Source: Thermoplasmatota archaeon
Lineage (GTDB): Archaea > Thermoplasmatota > Penumbrarchaeia > Penumbrarchaeales > Penumbrarchaeaceae
NCBI GenBank assembly: GCA_029762535.1
Contig: JARVGK010000012.1
Span: 1-64,000, forward strand
Reading direction: 5' to 3'
Length of the DNA stretch: 64,000 bases
Shown here one piece after another: positions 35,635-45,383 of this stretch. A program made the translations under genes and the position numbers. How positions within the stretch are numbered: position 1 is the first letter of the stretch; each line of letters opens with the position of its first letter. Under the pieces are notes generated by a model. It made no database searches. It saw only the letters and a program-made list of their open reading frames with translations, and was not told where the DNA came from.

Positions 35635-35801
35635 ATTATGCACAACCTTTTTATGCCCAATTACCGCCTTTTATATCTTTATTTTGGATATTATTAGCTT
35701 GAGCAACTATCATGGAAGGTCCGTTTGAGAACTCTGAGAGGAACAGGTATTCAATTATAGATGAATCTATATCCAAAATATGATTAAAGCGGTGATAAAA
35801 C

Positions 35802-35811
35802 GCTATATATC
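35802..35811 (+). promoter_or_regulatory. TATA element of the small membrane protein / YbjQ pair
   Basis: GCTATATATC is centred about 26 bases before the ATG at 35833, and no SD is seen before that ATG. This predicts a leaderless transcript. The rest of 35644-35832 is AT-rich; I see only this and a TATA-like GATATAAAAGG on the minus strand for the aminopeptidase. Confidence 0.5.
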
Positions 35812-35832
35812 AATTCGTGTCATTACTGAAGC

Positions 35833-36060
35833 ATGTCTCGGAAAGGTCTCTGGTCCTGGATCGCCGTCGCGGGGTTGGTCCTTCTGATAATTGGCAGCTT
35901 CCTTCTGTTCATTCCTTATCTTGGACTGGTAACTCTCGGTCTGGGGACGATCCTCATGTTCATCGGCATCATAGCATTGATACCGATACTTATCAGGGAG
36001 ATGAAAAAGGACGACGCCGAGATGAGAGAGGCGATATCCGAGAGGGAGTTGAGACCGTGA
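35833..36060 (+). CDS. Small two-helix membrane protein coupled to YbjQ
   Basis: The 75-residue product is two transmembrane helices (WIAVAGLVLLIIGSFLLFIP and LVTLGLGTILMFIGIIALIP) with a charged cytoplasmic tail (REMKKDDAEMREAISEREL). Its stop overlaps the GTG start of the next gene (GTGA), so the two are co-translated. It probably tethers or accompanies the YbjQ-family protein at the membrane; the family itself is not one I can name. Confidence 0.75.
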   Translation: MSRKGLWSWIAVAGLVLLIIGSFLLFIPYLGLVTLGLGTILMFIGIIALIPILIREMKKDDAEMREAISERELRP

Positions 36061-36380
36061 AGGTGAGCAACAGGGACAGCATAGCGGGTTACGAGATAAC
36101 AGAGGACCTTGGTTTGGTCCGGGCCAACGTCGTGAGGGCCAAACACATAGGCAAGGACCTCATCGCGGGGCTGAAGAACGTGGTGGGAGGCGAGGTCAGG
36201 GAGTACACTGAAATGCTCTCCGAATCCAGGGAGATCGCCCTCAAGAGGATGGAGAAGAAGGCCGAGGAGATGGGTGCCGACGCCGTGGTCAACGTCCGCT
36301 TCATGACCTCGGCGATAGCGGGATCCGCCGCCGAGATCATGGCCTACGGGACGGCGGTCAGGTTGAGGAAGATAATATGA
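36057..36380 (+). CDS. YbjQ-family (UPF0145) protein
   Basis: The 107-residue product starts at a GTG overlapping the preceding stop. It has the YbjQ pattern: a IAGYEITEDLGLVRANVVRA opening strand pair, KDLIAGLKNVVGGEVREYTE, a helix rich in REIALKRMEKKAEEMGADAV, and closing strands VVNVRFMTSAIAG and EIMAYGTAVRL. Family members form ring-shaped pentamers; heavy-metal binding has been suggested but is not established. The upstream two-helix membrane protein suggests membrane association. Confidence 0.9.
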   Translation: MKVSNRDSIAGYEITEDLGLVRANVVRAKHIGKDLIAGLKNVVGGEVREYTEMLSESREIALKRMEKKAEEMGADAVVNVRFMTSAIAGSAAEIMAYGTAVRLRKII

Positions 36381-36491
36381 AGCATACAAAAGATACATGT
36401 TCCCGTTAGTACATCCCCAAACATTGGACCCCGGTCCGCCCCAGCTTGATGGCATTTCGCTGGGCAGCGGATCCCATTCGGGAGATGACCC

Positions 36492-38156
36492 ATGAGGAGG
36501 ATATTGACCCTCGATCTGATAAGGGGATCGAGCATAATCTTCATGATAGGCGCCCATATGTTCAGGGACCTGTACGACAGTTCATGGGTTGGAACGGAGC
36601 TGGCCCATTCGAAGTCCCTTCTCGAGGTCATGTTCCTCTTTTTCATGACATATCTGGGCGGTTTCGCCGGATTGTTCATCATGGTGTCCATCACCTCACA
36701 CACCCTATCTATCCAGGGTCAGTTGGGGAAAGGGGCCGAACTGAGGTCCGTGATGGTCAGGCAGTTGGTGGGCGGGTTCATACTTCTCGCATTCGCGTTC
36801 CTGGTGGAATCCACCATAGGGCAGTATGGCTTCCTGGGCCGGATGGCCTATTTCGATCCCGCGGGTCCATTGACATTTGGCGAGGCCGTCGGTTCGAACC
36901 TGTCCCGCATATACTACAGGGGATTCCACTTCATGACGCTTCATGTGATAGCGTGGTCCATCATATTGAACACTATCATACAATGGATACTGTATCGGAA
37001 CGGGGGGGTCCATCGGATCAGGAGGAACGTTATCATCTACGGCGTACTGATCATCGTAACACTGATGTTGACCCCGCTCATGTGGGAACTGGCCGGTACG
37101 CTGGTACCCGGCTATCCTTTCGCAACTTATCCAGGTTCGTTCAGGAGGGTGCAGTATCCAATGGAAGGCGTCACAACGCCCTTTCAAATGGTCCTGCTGT
37201 TCTTCATGGGCCCACTGGCCGGCCAGACCGAACCATTGTTCCCCTTCTTCATCTTTTCATTGATAGGTGCGATCATCGGGATATACCTGGGCATGGACCG
37301 CCCGCCCCGGGCCTTCTGCGCGAAGGGCTTGATGATAGGGTCGATCCTGATCGTGACGGGGATCATCGGGACCTTTCTGTTCTGGAGGTTGGGATCGGAT
37401 ACTTGGTCCGATCTGATGGAGAACACTTTCATAATCATGAAGATGAACGGATGGCTTTGTTTGATAATGCTCGTCTGCGGAGGAATGCTGATCCTGTTCT
37501 TCGGAGCGCTTCGGCTGATCGAGTACAGAGGCGTCTCATACGAGATCGCGAATAGGTTCAGTTTCGTAAGGCGCTTCGCGGCCGCTTCCCTGACGGTGTA
37601 TACCTTTCAGTATCTGGATGCCATCCCGAGGTTGCTGCTTTCGAGACTGCCCTGGATCACGGTGGGGTCCAAGGGTACGGGATTGTTCACCACCCTGTTC
37701 GCCATACTTCTCGTTGTCGTCCTATGGGATCTGGTACTTCGCGTCTGGGCCAAGATGGGATTCGCGGGAAGCGTCGAATGGTCACTAACCCTCATCCAGG
37801 GGATGTTCGCTCGAAAGGACACTCGAAAAGTCACGGGGCGTAGATGGTATGAGGTCCCCAAGCTCGATCTGTTAAAGAAGGACCCCGGCATCGAATGGAT
37901 ACAGTATATTGAAAATGAGCGCGGTTCCGAAAGGAACGTGATCAAGGAATCCACTCTGGCCCGGGACCTATCTTTACTGGGGATCATCTTCTTTCCGATC
38001 TCATTTCTGGCATTGTGTATTTCCCTTCCTCTGATGAAAAAAGGTCACCGGAACGGGAGTTTGGTGTTCTCGATAGCATTGTCGAAGATCGGGATCGCCT
38101 TGGGCGCCGTGGAGTTGATCATACTTTCGTACATCGACAATCCGATCGTTACATGA
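36492..38156 (+). CDS. Polytopic membrane acyltransferase-like protein (DUF1624/acyltransferase-3 type)
   Basis: The 554-residue protein has about 11-13 hydrophobic segments. The N-terminus RRILTLDLIRGSSIIFMIGA is the LDxxRG motif that opens DUF1624 / HGSNAT-like and acyltransferase-3 proteins, with a histidine in MIGAHMF as in those families. A soluble loop near 470 (KVTGRRWYEVPKLDLLKKD) precedes the last two helices. The likely activity is transfer of acyl groups to surface sugars or lipids, which is inferred only from the first motif and the topology. It stands alone after a 111-base gap. Confidence 0.65.
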   Translation: MRRILTLDLIRGSSIIFMIGAHMFRDLYDSSWVGTELAHSKSLLEVMFLFFMTYLGGFAGLFIMVSITSHTLSIQGQLGKGAELRSVMVRQLVGGFILLAFAFLVESTIGQYGFLGRMAYFDPAGPLTFGEAVGSNLSRIYYRGFHFMTLHVIAWSIILNTIIQWILYRNGGVHRIRRNVIIYGVLIIVTLMLTPLMWELAGTLVPGYPFATYPGSFRRVQYPMEGVTTPFQMVLLFFMGPLAGQTEPLFPFFIFSLIGAIIGIYLGMDRPPRAFCAKGLMIGSILIVTGIIGTFLFWRLGSDTWSDLMENTFIIMKMNGWLCLIMLVCGGMLILFFGALRLIEYRGVSYEIANRFSFVRRFAAASLTVYTFQYLDAIPRLLLSRLPWITVGSKGTGLFTTLFAILLVVVLWDLVLRVWAKMGFAGSVEWSLTLIQGMFARKDTRKVTGRRWYEVPKLDLLKKDPGIEWIQYIENERGSERNVIKESTLARDLSLLGIIFFPISFLALCISLPLMKKGHRNGSLVFSIALSKIGIALGAVELIILSYIDNPIVT

Positions 38157-38240
38157 TGTATCGATCGTGGCAGATATTAAAGCAAAATGGGGTCCACCCG
38201 ATGCTCTCACTCATCATCAACTTGATCTTCGAAATACAGT

Positions 38241-39506
38241 TCAACGTTCGTGTATGAGTGTCTCTATCGGATCGTTCTTTCCATTGAGGATCATCCTCGA
38301 AGCGAACAGTAGCGACCCCATTATGCAGATCGACCCGCCAAAACCGAGCGTTAGCGGAGCGCCGAAGCGGTCCGCAAAAAACCCCATGAAAAGGCTTCCC
38401 AAGGGGAAGATCCCGACTATCGCCAGAGCATAGAAGCTCATCACCCTGGCCCTCTTGTCGTCGTCCACGATCGTCTGAAGTATGGTGTTGCTCGACGCTG
38501 TCAGGAGTATCATCCCGAGGCCGATGAATGACATGAGTACCAGGGAGAGCACCAGCCACCTGGATAACGAGAACGCCACGAGAACGATGGAGAAGCCGAC
38601 GGACGAACCCGCGATGATCCTCGTCAGCCCTCTGGCATCCTTTCTCGAGGCCAGGTAGAGCGCCCCGATCAAGGCACCCGCCCCCATGGCCCCCATCAGG
38701 AAACCGTATGTCCTCGGACCGCCCATAAGAACATCCTTGGCGAATACCGGCATCAGAACGATGAAGGGCATTCCCATGAAGCTGAGGAGGGCAAGGAGGA
38801 CCATTATGTTCCTCACCGGCGCGAAACCGAACGTGTATGCGAAACCTTCCCTTATGACCCTCATCACGGCCTGCCCCTTTCCGTGCAGTTCCTTTTCCCT
38901 GAGGTTCATCGCGAGCAGAGAACCTATGACGAAGATGAAGCTCGCCCCGTTGACAGCGAAGCAGATACCCTCGTTCGTCAGGGCTATCATGATCCCCGCC
39001 ACCGAGGGTCCGACGAGGCGTGCGGCATTGAACATGGAGGAGTTAAGCGCGATCGCGTTGCCCAGGTCCTTCCTGTCATCCACCATATCGACGACGAAGG
39101 ACTGCCTCGCCGGAATGTCGAAAGCGTTGATGCATCCCAATAACAGGCTCAGAGCGATCAACACAAGCGGGTCCGATCCCCCCGTGAAATAATATACCGA
39201 CAAGGCCAGAGCCTGTGCCATGGAGAGGACCTGGGTCCATAACAGCACCTTGTAGCGGTCCCATCTGTCTATGATCGCCCCGGCCACAGGTGATAATATG
39301 ATGGCAGGGATCCACCCCGCAAAGGAGACAACTCCCAGAAGGAAAGGGGATCCGGTCAGGCGGAATACATACCAGGGCAAGGCGATCCTCTGGATCCATG
39401 TCCCCATCAAAGACACGCCCTGTCCGGCGAAGAACAGCCGGTAGTTCCTGTATCTGAGGGAGCGGAACGTGCTTCTCAACCACGTCTTCCCCCAAATATC
39501 GCTCAT
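38241..39506 (-). CDS. MFS transporter
   Basis: I place the start at the ATG at 39506 (MSDIWGKTWLRS), giving 421 residues; the track upstream is non-hydrophobic and unlike the family. Twelve transmembrane segments can be counted. The start LRYRNYRLFFAGQGVSLMGT is typical of the MFS_3 / enterobactin-exporter-like subfamily, with the loop-2 motif GAIIDRWDRYKVLL and FDIPARQSFVVDMV in the third-to-fifth helix region. Family members are proton-driven exporters of drugs or siderophores; the substrate is unknown. It is divergent from the surface-protein gene at 39648. Confidence 0.9.
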   Translation of the reverse strand: MSDIWGKTWLRSTFRSLRYRNYRLFFAGQGVSLMGTWIQRIALPWYVFRLTGSPFLLGVVSFAGWIPAIILSPVAGAIIDRWDRYKVLLWTQVLSMAQALALSVYYFTGGSDPLVLIALSLLLGCINAFDIPARQSFVVDMVDDRKDLGNAIALNSSMFNAARLVGPSVAGIMIALTNEGICFAVNGASFIFVIGSLLAMNLREKELHGKGQAVMRVIREGFAYTFGFAPVRNIMVLLALLSFMGMPFIVLMPVFAKDVLMGGPRTYGFLMGAMGAGALIGALYLASRKDARGLTRIIAGSSVGFSIVLVAFSLSRWLVLSLVLMSFIGLGMILLTASSNTILQTIVDDDKRARVMSFYALAIVGIFPLGSLFMGFFADRFGAPLTLGFGGSICIMGSLLFASRMILNGKNDPIETLIHER

Positions 39507-39592
39507 GATACCACCTCGATGATCCGCGATCCAATAAACATTCGGGAGAGTCCGATCCTGCATATTAGCGTTGCTGGGGGGGCATTCACAAA

Positions 39593-39604
39593 ATGTATAA
39601 TAAT
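39593..39604 (+). promoter_or_regulatory. TATA element of the surface-protein gene at 39648
   Basis: ATGTATAATAAT is centred about 49 bases before the ATG, with AGGGG close to the start codon. The predicted leader is about 23 bases. Confidence 0.5.
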
Positions 39605-39647
39605 ACCCTCAACGTTGCAATAGCGGGGAATCCCAGGGGACACTTCT

Positions 39648-42600
39648 ATGGACAGGTCGTTGAAGCTAGCCGCTTTTATAGTTGTTTCTTTGATGTTGAT
39701 CACGCCTTTGTTGTCATCGGCCGACTCGTTCCCGGTCACAAGGGCCTCGTATCCGAAGATGGCACAGGTCACGGTCCGCCTCACATATCCGAACGCCACT
39801 GTAGCTAAGGGATGCAACGTTTATGTACACAAATTCGATAGTGGATACGGCTACACCCACTCATCTGGGGTGACGGATGTTACGGGAATGGTCGAGATAG
39901 ATGTCACTCCTTACGAACTGGGACCATGCTATATAACGGCCCAAAACGAAACTGGCCTGAGGTTCGTAAGGGAACAGATATACATCGAGCCGGGAGGAGT
40001 TTACGAGAGGAACATGGTCCTTTGGGAGGGCATGCCCTTCGATTACAATATACACGGGACCGTAAGGAACCTGAAGACGGGTGGGACGATTTCGGGAGCA
40101 AGCGTACAGATATACGGATCGGATGAGATGACCCGCAATATAAACATCAACCGAAAAACAGGGTCCGATGGGAGATACTCATTGTATGTCCCATATTCAC
40201 CTTATCCATACAGCATCCAGGTAGGAATGTCCGGCATTCCCGGGATGAGGTCCTATTCATCGACCCTATACCTGAACAGGTCGATTACCAGCTATCAGAT
40301 GGATGTCGATCTGAGGTCCGATCCGCCCACGAACCCGCTGAACATCAGGTTCCTCGATAGTTCGACGGGACAGCCTATAGAGTTTCCTAACATTGTGGTA
40401 AGCGGGACCAAGGCATACGACGATCATATACCATATTATTATGACTCATATTTTGGGCTCGGCTCACCATGGTGGCTTAACCTGTCTTTGGGGAAGGGAG
40501 AGTACGTCTATAGCTTTCACAAGTCTGTATATCGCGGGGGCGGAAGTATGACCTTCTCTACGAATTACGGGGTCATCATGGAAGACATTCCGATAACAAG
40601 GGAGGTCTCGGTTCCCATAGTCCATGATCTCAGGAACGTCACCTTCAGGGTCGTTACCAAGGGAACGGGAGTGCCGATCCCATCGGTCAACATATTCTCA
40701 AATGAGGTCCATTACGAGGATCTGGGAATACTGATGAGGACCATCTCATCCGGTTACACCAACGCGACCGGCCATGTGACCATGCCGATGCTGCCCGGAA
40801 GGGAATACGAGTTCAGATTTTCGAGATACTCCTATGATGAAACGTCGATCACAATTCCCGCCGGCCCCGTTACCGATCACAGAAATATCGAGGTGGAGAT
40901 GGAGCATCGTCCGAAACCATCACCTGGTTCGGGTAACATATCCATACTGGCGAAGGATCAGGCCACAGGCAGGATACTTCCGTATGTCACTTTGACCGGC
41001 AGAAGCGATGATATGTATTTCGTGGGGAACACTATGGAAGATGGCTACATGAACATGTCCGTCCCGGCGGTGAGATACTACGAGATAGAGCTCAAATGCG
41101 GCCTGGGAACGGGGACGGTCAACGATGTTTTGGTCCAGAAGGACGGGACAACCACCTTGACAATGTTCCTCACTGAAAGGAGGACCTTCTATGAGAAACC
41201 AAGATATGAATATTCATTCAGGCTCGTGAACGAGGCGGGGGATCCCCTGCCCAACAAGTACGTCCCGATCACGAAAGAAGTTGATGGCGGCGGAGGTTGG
41301 TGGCTTCTGAGCTCCCATTCTGATGGGGACGGATCGGTCCGCATTATCTGGGAAGAGGGTGATTATGAGATATTCAAGACCGAAGTTTATGGCCGATACG
41401 ATATCATGACCCAGACCAGAACACATCACGTTCCCGCCGTTGGGGACGGGTTCACGGTAGGCGCCCCGGGCGGGATGGGGCCGGACATAACGCTCTACAG
41501 CGCCCATCCGTTCACCGACGTCTCGGGTACTGTTAAAGAGCTTGGAAGCGGGGATCCGATCTTCAACGCGGGGATAGAGTACAGCACAGGAAGGGGTCTG
41601 GACGAGGATCCGGGCCTGGATGTGGTGTACATGAAGAGCCGTTTCTCATCGACCACCGAGGGCAGATACAGGATGTGGGGCAAGGACGAGATCGAATACA
41701 GATGCACGAGGCCGGGTTATTTCCCTAAAAGCGGCATGGTCGATACATCCTCCAGAGGCCCCACCATGGACATATTCCTCGAGCCCCTGCTCGAGATGAT
41801 CACGTTCGTCAACGGCACACTTGTGGACTATATGAACGTGACCAGTAGCGGTTACGTGGAGATATACGATCTTGACAGGGACCTCTACGAGGTGGGTGTA
41901 TACATGCCCTCGGAGGATGGACTATTCTCCATACCGGTATATCCGGGCAGGTTCGAGATCAGATACGGGAACGATACGATCCACGAGATCGTCGAGATCA
42001 CCGTCGGCGAGGATGGATTGGAAGATTTGCTTCTGGTCATGACGCCGGAGACAGTTATCGAGGGCATGGTGGTGAACTGGAGCGAGGATCCCCTCGAGGG
42101 GATCGATGTGGACCTGATATCGGGCGATGATGTCGTGGATACAGCCACGACAGATGGAGAGGGCCATTACATTTTCGAGGCCCTTCCCGGGACATATCAC
42201 CTAATAGTAGCCGGCAGCGAGCTCTACGAGGAATACATGAGCGAGGACATAGTGGCGACGGGATACAATGCATTCACTATCGACATCACGCTCATGAACC
42301 GTACAACGGGAGATCTCCAAGGAATGGTCATCGGCGACTCACCAATTGGCCAAGGTCCGATCATCGGAGCCCTCGTTGACCTCATGATCGGATCGAACGA
42401 TACGGTATCGTCCACAACGACAGACGAGGATGGCCTCTTTTCGTTCGCCGATGTGGAATATGCTTCGGGTTACCACCTTCATGTCGAACCTCCCGCGAAT
42501 ATGACATACGATGAGGAGGAACGAATTCCCGGGTACCTTCCGACTATCCATGGTCCCTTCGATCTGATGACGATGGACCTATTGATCGAGGTAGAACTGG

Positions 42601-43607
42601 AGTATCGTGAGATCGAATATCCCGGGTATTACAACATCACGACCTATTCTCCATCAGGTAGCGATGTTTTCCTGAACGAGCCGATCTGGATGAGGTTCTC
42701 CCACGCGATCAACATATCGACGTTCAACGACAATGTGATCGTCCATCCCGAACTGGCGGAACCGGTTGTGGTGTGGAGCGAGGGCAACACGAAGCTGATG
42801 ATCGATCATTTTGGTTTCACGCCCAACACCACATACACGGTGAGGGTCCTTCCGGGGCTCCTGTCCGTGGAGGGCTATTCGCTCTTCACCAGACCTTACT
42901 TTGTCTGGAACTTCACGACCGGTATGGAGGAGATCACCTGGCGCCTGGACAACAAGGTCATCTCCATATTCGACAACAGGACCGTTCAGGTGTCCGTAAC
43001 TGGGCTTGAGGGTTTGATCGTGTACTTCGTTATCGAGGGTATCGACTCATTCCCGCTCACCGAGGAGCCCCTCGGCACATACAGAGGCTTCGTTCAGGGA
43101 TCGCTTCTGGAATGGGATACGGAGTATGATTACCATTTCTCCGATGCGGATGGAGGTCCCGACAGAGCACCGGCCCTCGCCGGCAGCTTCATGACGCCGG
43201 AGGAGGTAATTCCATGGAAGCTGGATTCCGCCAGTGTGAAAATAGACAAGGACGGCAACTGGGTCGTGAAGGCCGAGGGCAACCCCGGTCAGGACGTTCA
43301 CATCGTGATAGATGGAGTTGGGTCCTTCAAGCTGACGGAGACGTCTCCCGGCATCTACGAGACAGAGATCCAGGCCAGGGAGTTCGATGAGGGCGAGGAA
43401 TACGATTACTGGTTCTCCGACGCCGTAGACGGCGAGGACAAGGCCCCTGCGCTTTCCGGGTCATTGAAGGCCAAGGCCGAGGATCCCGCCGGAGGGATGT
43501 GGTGGCTATGCTGCCTCGCAGGCCTGGTCAGCGTCATACTCCTTATGCTTGTCGTAATCATTGTCCTTGTTCTCAAGAAGGGAAAGGGATCCGACATCGA
43601 GGAATGA
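39648..43607 (+). CDS. Large cell-surface protein, paralogue of 679-4614
   Basis: The 1319-residue product has a signal peptide (LKLAAFIVVSLMLITPLLSS) and repeated carboxypeptidase-regulatory-like modules (YNIHGTVRNLKTGGTISGAS; TTTDEDGLFSFADV). A Big_5-like domain lies at about 1000-1090 (FSHAINISTFNDNVIVHPEL; TPNTTYTVRVLPG). Two C-terminal repeats follow (VYFVIEGIDSFPLTEEPLG and VHIVIDGVGSFKLTETSPG), then one transmembrane helix at about 1284-1308 and a tail KKGKGSDIEE. Domain order and many short motifs match the 1311-residue protein at 679-4614. Sequons (NxS/T) are frequent, which fits a glycosylated envelope protein. No catalytic motif is visible. Confidence 0.85.
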   Translation: MDRSLKLAAFIVVSLMLITPLLSSADSFPVTRASYPKMAQVTVRLTYPNATVAKGCNVYVHKFDSGYGYTHSSGVTDVTGMVEIDVTPYELGPCYITAQNETGLRFVREQIYIEPGGVYERNMVLWEGMPFDYNIHGTVRNLKTGGTISGASVQIYGSDEMTRNININRKTGSDGRYSLYVPYSPYPYSIQVGMSGIPGMRSYSSTLYLNRSITSYQMDVDLRSDPPTNPLNIRFLDSSTGQPIEFPNIVVSGTKAYDDHIPYYYDSYFGLGSPWWLNLSLGKGEYVYSFHKSVYRGGGSMTFSTNYGVIMEDIPITREVSVPIVHDLRNVTFRVVTKGTGVPIPSVNIFSNEVHYEDLGILMRTISSGYTNATGHVTMPMLPGREYEFRFSRYSYDETSITIPAGPVTDHRNIEVEMEHRPKPSPGSGNISILAKDQATGRILPYVTLTGRSDDMYFVGNTMEDGYMNMSVPAVRYYEIELKCGLGTGTVNDVLVQKDGTTTLTMFLTERRTFYEKPRYEYSFRLVNEAGDPLPNKYVPITKEVDGGGGWWLLSSHSDGDGSVRIIWEEGDYEIFKTEVYGRYDIMTQTRTHHVPAVGDGFTVGAPGGMGPDITLYSAHPFTDVSGTVKELGSGDPIFNAGIEYSTGRGLDEDPGLDVVYMKSRFSSTTEGRYRMWGKDEIEYRCTRPGYFPKSGMVDTSSRGPTMDIFLEPLLEMITFVNGTLVDYMNVTSSGYVEIYDLDRDLYEVGVYMPSEDGLFSIPVYPGRFEIRYGNDTIHEIVEITVGEDGLEDLLLVMTPETVIEGMVVNWSEDPLEGIDVDLISGDDVVDTATTDGEGHYIFEALPGTYHLIVAGSELYEEYMSEDIVATGYNAFTIDITLMNRTTGDLQGMVIGDSPIGQGPIIGALVDLMIGSNDTVSSTTTDEDGLFSFADVEYASGYHLHVEPPANMTYDEEERIPGYLPTIHGPFDLMTMDLLIEVELEYREIEYPGYYNITTYSPSGSDVFLNEPIWMRFSHAINISTFNDNVIVHPELAEPVVVWSEGNTKLMIDHFGFTPNTTYTVRVLPGLLSVEGYSLFTRPYFVWNFTTGMEEITWRLDNKVISIFDNRTVQVSVTGLEGLIVYFVIEGIDSFPLTEEPLGTYRGFVQGSLLEWDTEYDYHFSDADGGPDRAPALAGSFMTPEEVIPWKLDSASVKIDKDGNWVVKAEGNPGQDVHIVIDGVGSFKLTETSPGIYETEIQAREFDEGEEYDYWFSDAVDGEDKAPALSGSLKAKAEDPAGGMWWLCCLAGLVSVILLMLVVIIVLVLKKGKGSDIEE

Positions 43608-43652
43608 TGTTCCGGCAAGAAAAAATAATAGTATACATGCCATGCACCCGTT

Positions 43653-44453
43653 ATGCCAAGCTGCGCCCTGCTCTACACATCGACAACTATGAATACGAAG
43701 CTCGCATGCGAGCACCTCACGAGGAGGATCCCCCAGGTCGAGTTCGAGCTGTTCGACATGCGGGACCTCACCGGTTTCGACCCGCAAAGGTACACCTTTG
43801 TGGGCTTTGCATCATACGTCGATCATCAGGCCCCGCCCCTTTCTTTCATGGAGGCATTGTCGGGACTCGGGGATGCGGGGGGAAAGGAGGCTTTCGTCCT
43901 GCTCACATATGCGGCGCTGCAGGGGACGGCGCTCCTGCGCATGGCTGATGCGGTACGGGGCAGGGGATACAGGGTCATTCACGGCCACGCACTACCTATG
44001 CCGGAGAACTATCCCCCGCAGCGTAAGCGGGGTATGAAACTGGACGAGAACCCCAAAGATGTTGAAATGGATAGATTCAGGCAGTTCATAAGGGAGATCG
44101 GGGACCTCATCGTCACGAGGGAGCTCAAGGGAGAGGTCCGACCGAGGAAGATCTCCGTGGGACTGGTGAACTCCCTGTTCAGGAAGGGCGTGAGGAAGGA
44201 TGGGGCCAAGGGCATGGGCAAAAAGATTGTCGATGGGGATCTCTGCACTCGCTGCGGGGCATGTGAGAGGAACTGCCCTTACGGGGCGATACGTATGGAG
44301 GATGGCCCGATATTCGACGAGGATCGATGCCATTCCTGTTTCTCCTGTTACAATCACTGTCACGTTGGCGCCATCACATCGGAGAAGGTCAGGACATCGG
44401 ATCACAGGTATTCTGGTCCATCCGAGGAGCTGAAAAAGAGGATGAGCTACTGA
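43653..44453 (+). CDS. EFR1-type flavodoxin/ferredoxin fusion protein
   Basis: The 266-residue product has an N-terminal flavodoxin-like domain (MPSCALLYTSTTMNTKLACE, with later FVLLTYAALQGTALLRMADA) and a C-terminal two-cluster ferredoxin domain. The first cluster motif is CTRCGACERNCP. The second is CHSCFSCYNHCH, where the usual proline after the last cysteine is a histidine. Both can hold [4Fe-4S] clusters. Proteins of this plan (EFR1) are cytoplasmic electron carriers of unknown partner. It has a TATA-like AATAATAGTATAC at about 43624-43637. Neighbours give no clear pathway. Confidence 0.85.
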   Translation: MPSCALLYTSTTMNTKLACEHLTRRIPQVEFELFDMRDLTGFDPQRYTFVGFASYVDHQAPPLSFMEALSGLGDAGGKEAFVLLTYAALQGTALLRMADAVRGRGYRVIHGHALPMPENYPPQRKRGMKLDENPKDVEMDRFRQFIREIGDLIVTRELKGEVRPRKISVGLVNSLFRKGVRKDGAKGMGKKIVDGDLCTRCGACERNCPYGAIRMEDGPIFDEDRCHSCFSCYNHCHVGAITSEKVRTSDHRYSGPSEELKKRMSY

Positions 44454-44558
44454 TGGTCCTATCGATAATGAAAGGGTCCAGGTCGAAGTTGTAAGGAATA
44501 TGCGGATAAGTAGACGGATACGCGTATATTCTTCATAAAAAGAGGAAAAGGCATAACT

Positions 44559-44774
44559 ATGAAAAGAAACAAGAATATCAATATGTACGGAAAAGAAGAT
44601 ATCGAAAATATCATCGTGGAATATGAAAGAGCACTTCGCAGCTCGAAGGATCCCTTCAGCGAAGATCAGGTCCGATCCCTGAAGACCGCTTTTGGAATGG
44701 GGATCACACAAGCTCTCCTTCTCATCGAGAGGCGTATAGAGGCGGCTCCCAGCTCGATAAGGACGATGAAATAA
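44559..44774 (+). CDS. Small hypothetical protein
   Basis: The 71-residue product is hydrophilic and probably helical (EDIENIIVEYERALRSS; QVRSLKTAFGMGITQALLLI). It has a plausible promoter (GCGTATATTC and CATAAAAAGAGG just upstream), so expression is likely. No known motif is visible. It is convergent with the Lrp-type regulator, six bases apart. Confidence 0.6.
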   Translation: MKRNKNINMYGKEDIENIIVEYERALRSSKDPFSEDQVRSLKTAFGMGITQALLLIERRIEAAPSSIRTMK

Positions 44775-44780
44775 AGGAAG

Positions 44781-45224
44781 TTAAGGGATCTCGAAGAGGG
44801 CATCCTTGACCCTCTTCATGACTATCTGGACCGAGCAATCCGCAACGCCGCAGGAGAGGAGCCTCGATGTGACGAAGGTGTTGAGGTCCTCCATGTCGGA
44901 GAAGAAACCTATGGCCATTACCGAATGGTCTCCGGTTATCTGATATATCGATACCAGCTCCTTGAATTCCTTCAGCTGTCTGATCATCTTTCCACTGTTG
45001 TCTCCCTGCACTTTGATCATGAGGACCGCCTGGACCCGCCTGTTGAACTTGGTAGGATTGAGTATCGCTGTATACCCTTTGATGTGTCCGGTCCTCTCCA
45101 GCTTCTCGAGCCTGTACCTGACCCCGTTCTCGCTGAGCTGTACCTTTCTCGCTATATCGGATATGGTGATCCTGGCGTTGTCCTGCAGCAGTCTGATGAT
45201 CTCCGTGTCGATCCTGCTTGCCAT
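44781..45224 (-). CDS. Lrp/AsnC-family transcription regulator
   Basis: The 147-residue product has the N-terminal winged helix (IDTEIIRLLQDNARITISD, ARKVQLSENGVRYRLEKLE) and a C-terminal RAM domain (VQAVLMIKVQGDNSGKMI; IYQITGDHSVMAIGFFSD). The family senses amino acids through the RAM domain and usually controls neighbouring genes and itself. It is divergent from the PLP enzyme-GNAT fusion across 159 bases, so that operon is the obvious target. The ATG at 45224 has GGTGAT upstream. Confidence 0.93.
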   Translation of the reverse strand: MASRIDTEIIRLLQDNARITISDIARKVQLSENGVRYRLEKLERTGHIKGYTAILNPTKFNRRVQAVLMIKVQGDNSGKMIRQLKEFKELVSIYQITGDHSVMAIGFFSDMEDLNTFVTSRLLSCGVADCSVQIVMKRVKDALFEIP

Positions 45225-45351
45225 CCTATCACCAATGGTCGAGCATGTCGTTCATGATAGATTAGGATTCCGCAGAAAAACGGAACAAAAACCTCCGTAT
45301 CCTCAAAGAATCTATTTAAAACAGAAACCAGAACCCCATGAAGATATGAGA

Positions 45352-45364
45352 AAATAAAAATATC
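45352..45364 (+). promoter_or_regulatory. TATA element of the PLP-enzyme/racemase operon
   Basis: AAAATAAAATATC-type bases centred about 26 bases before the ATG at 45384 predict a leaderless or near-leaderless transcript. A second TATA-like ATTTAAAAC lies at about 45315-45323. The Lrp regulator gene begins at 45224 on the other strand, so its binding site should be in 45225-45383. Confidence 0.45.
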
Positions 45365-45383
45365 TCAACGGTGGGGCGAGCAT

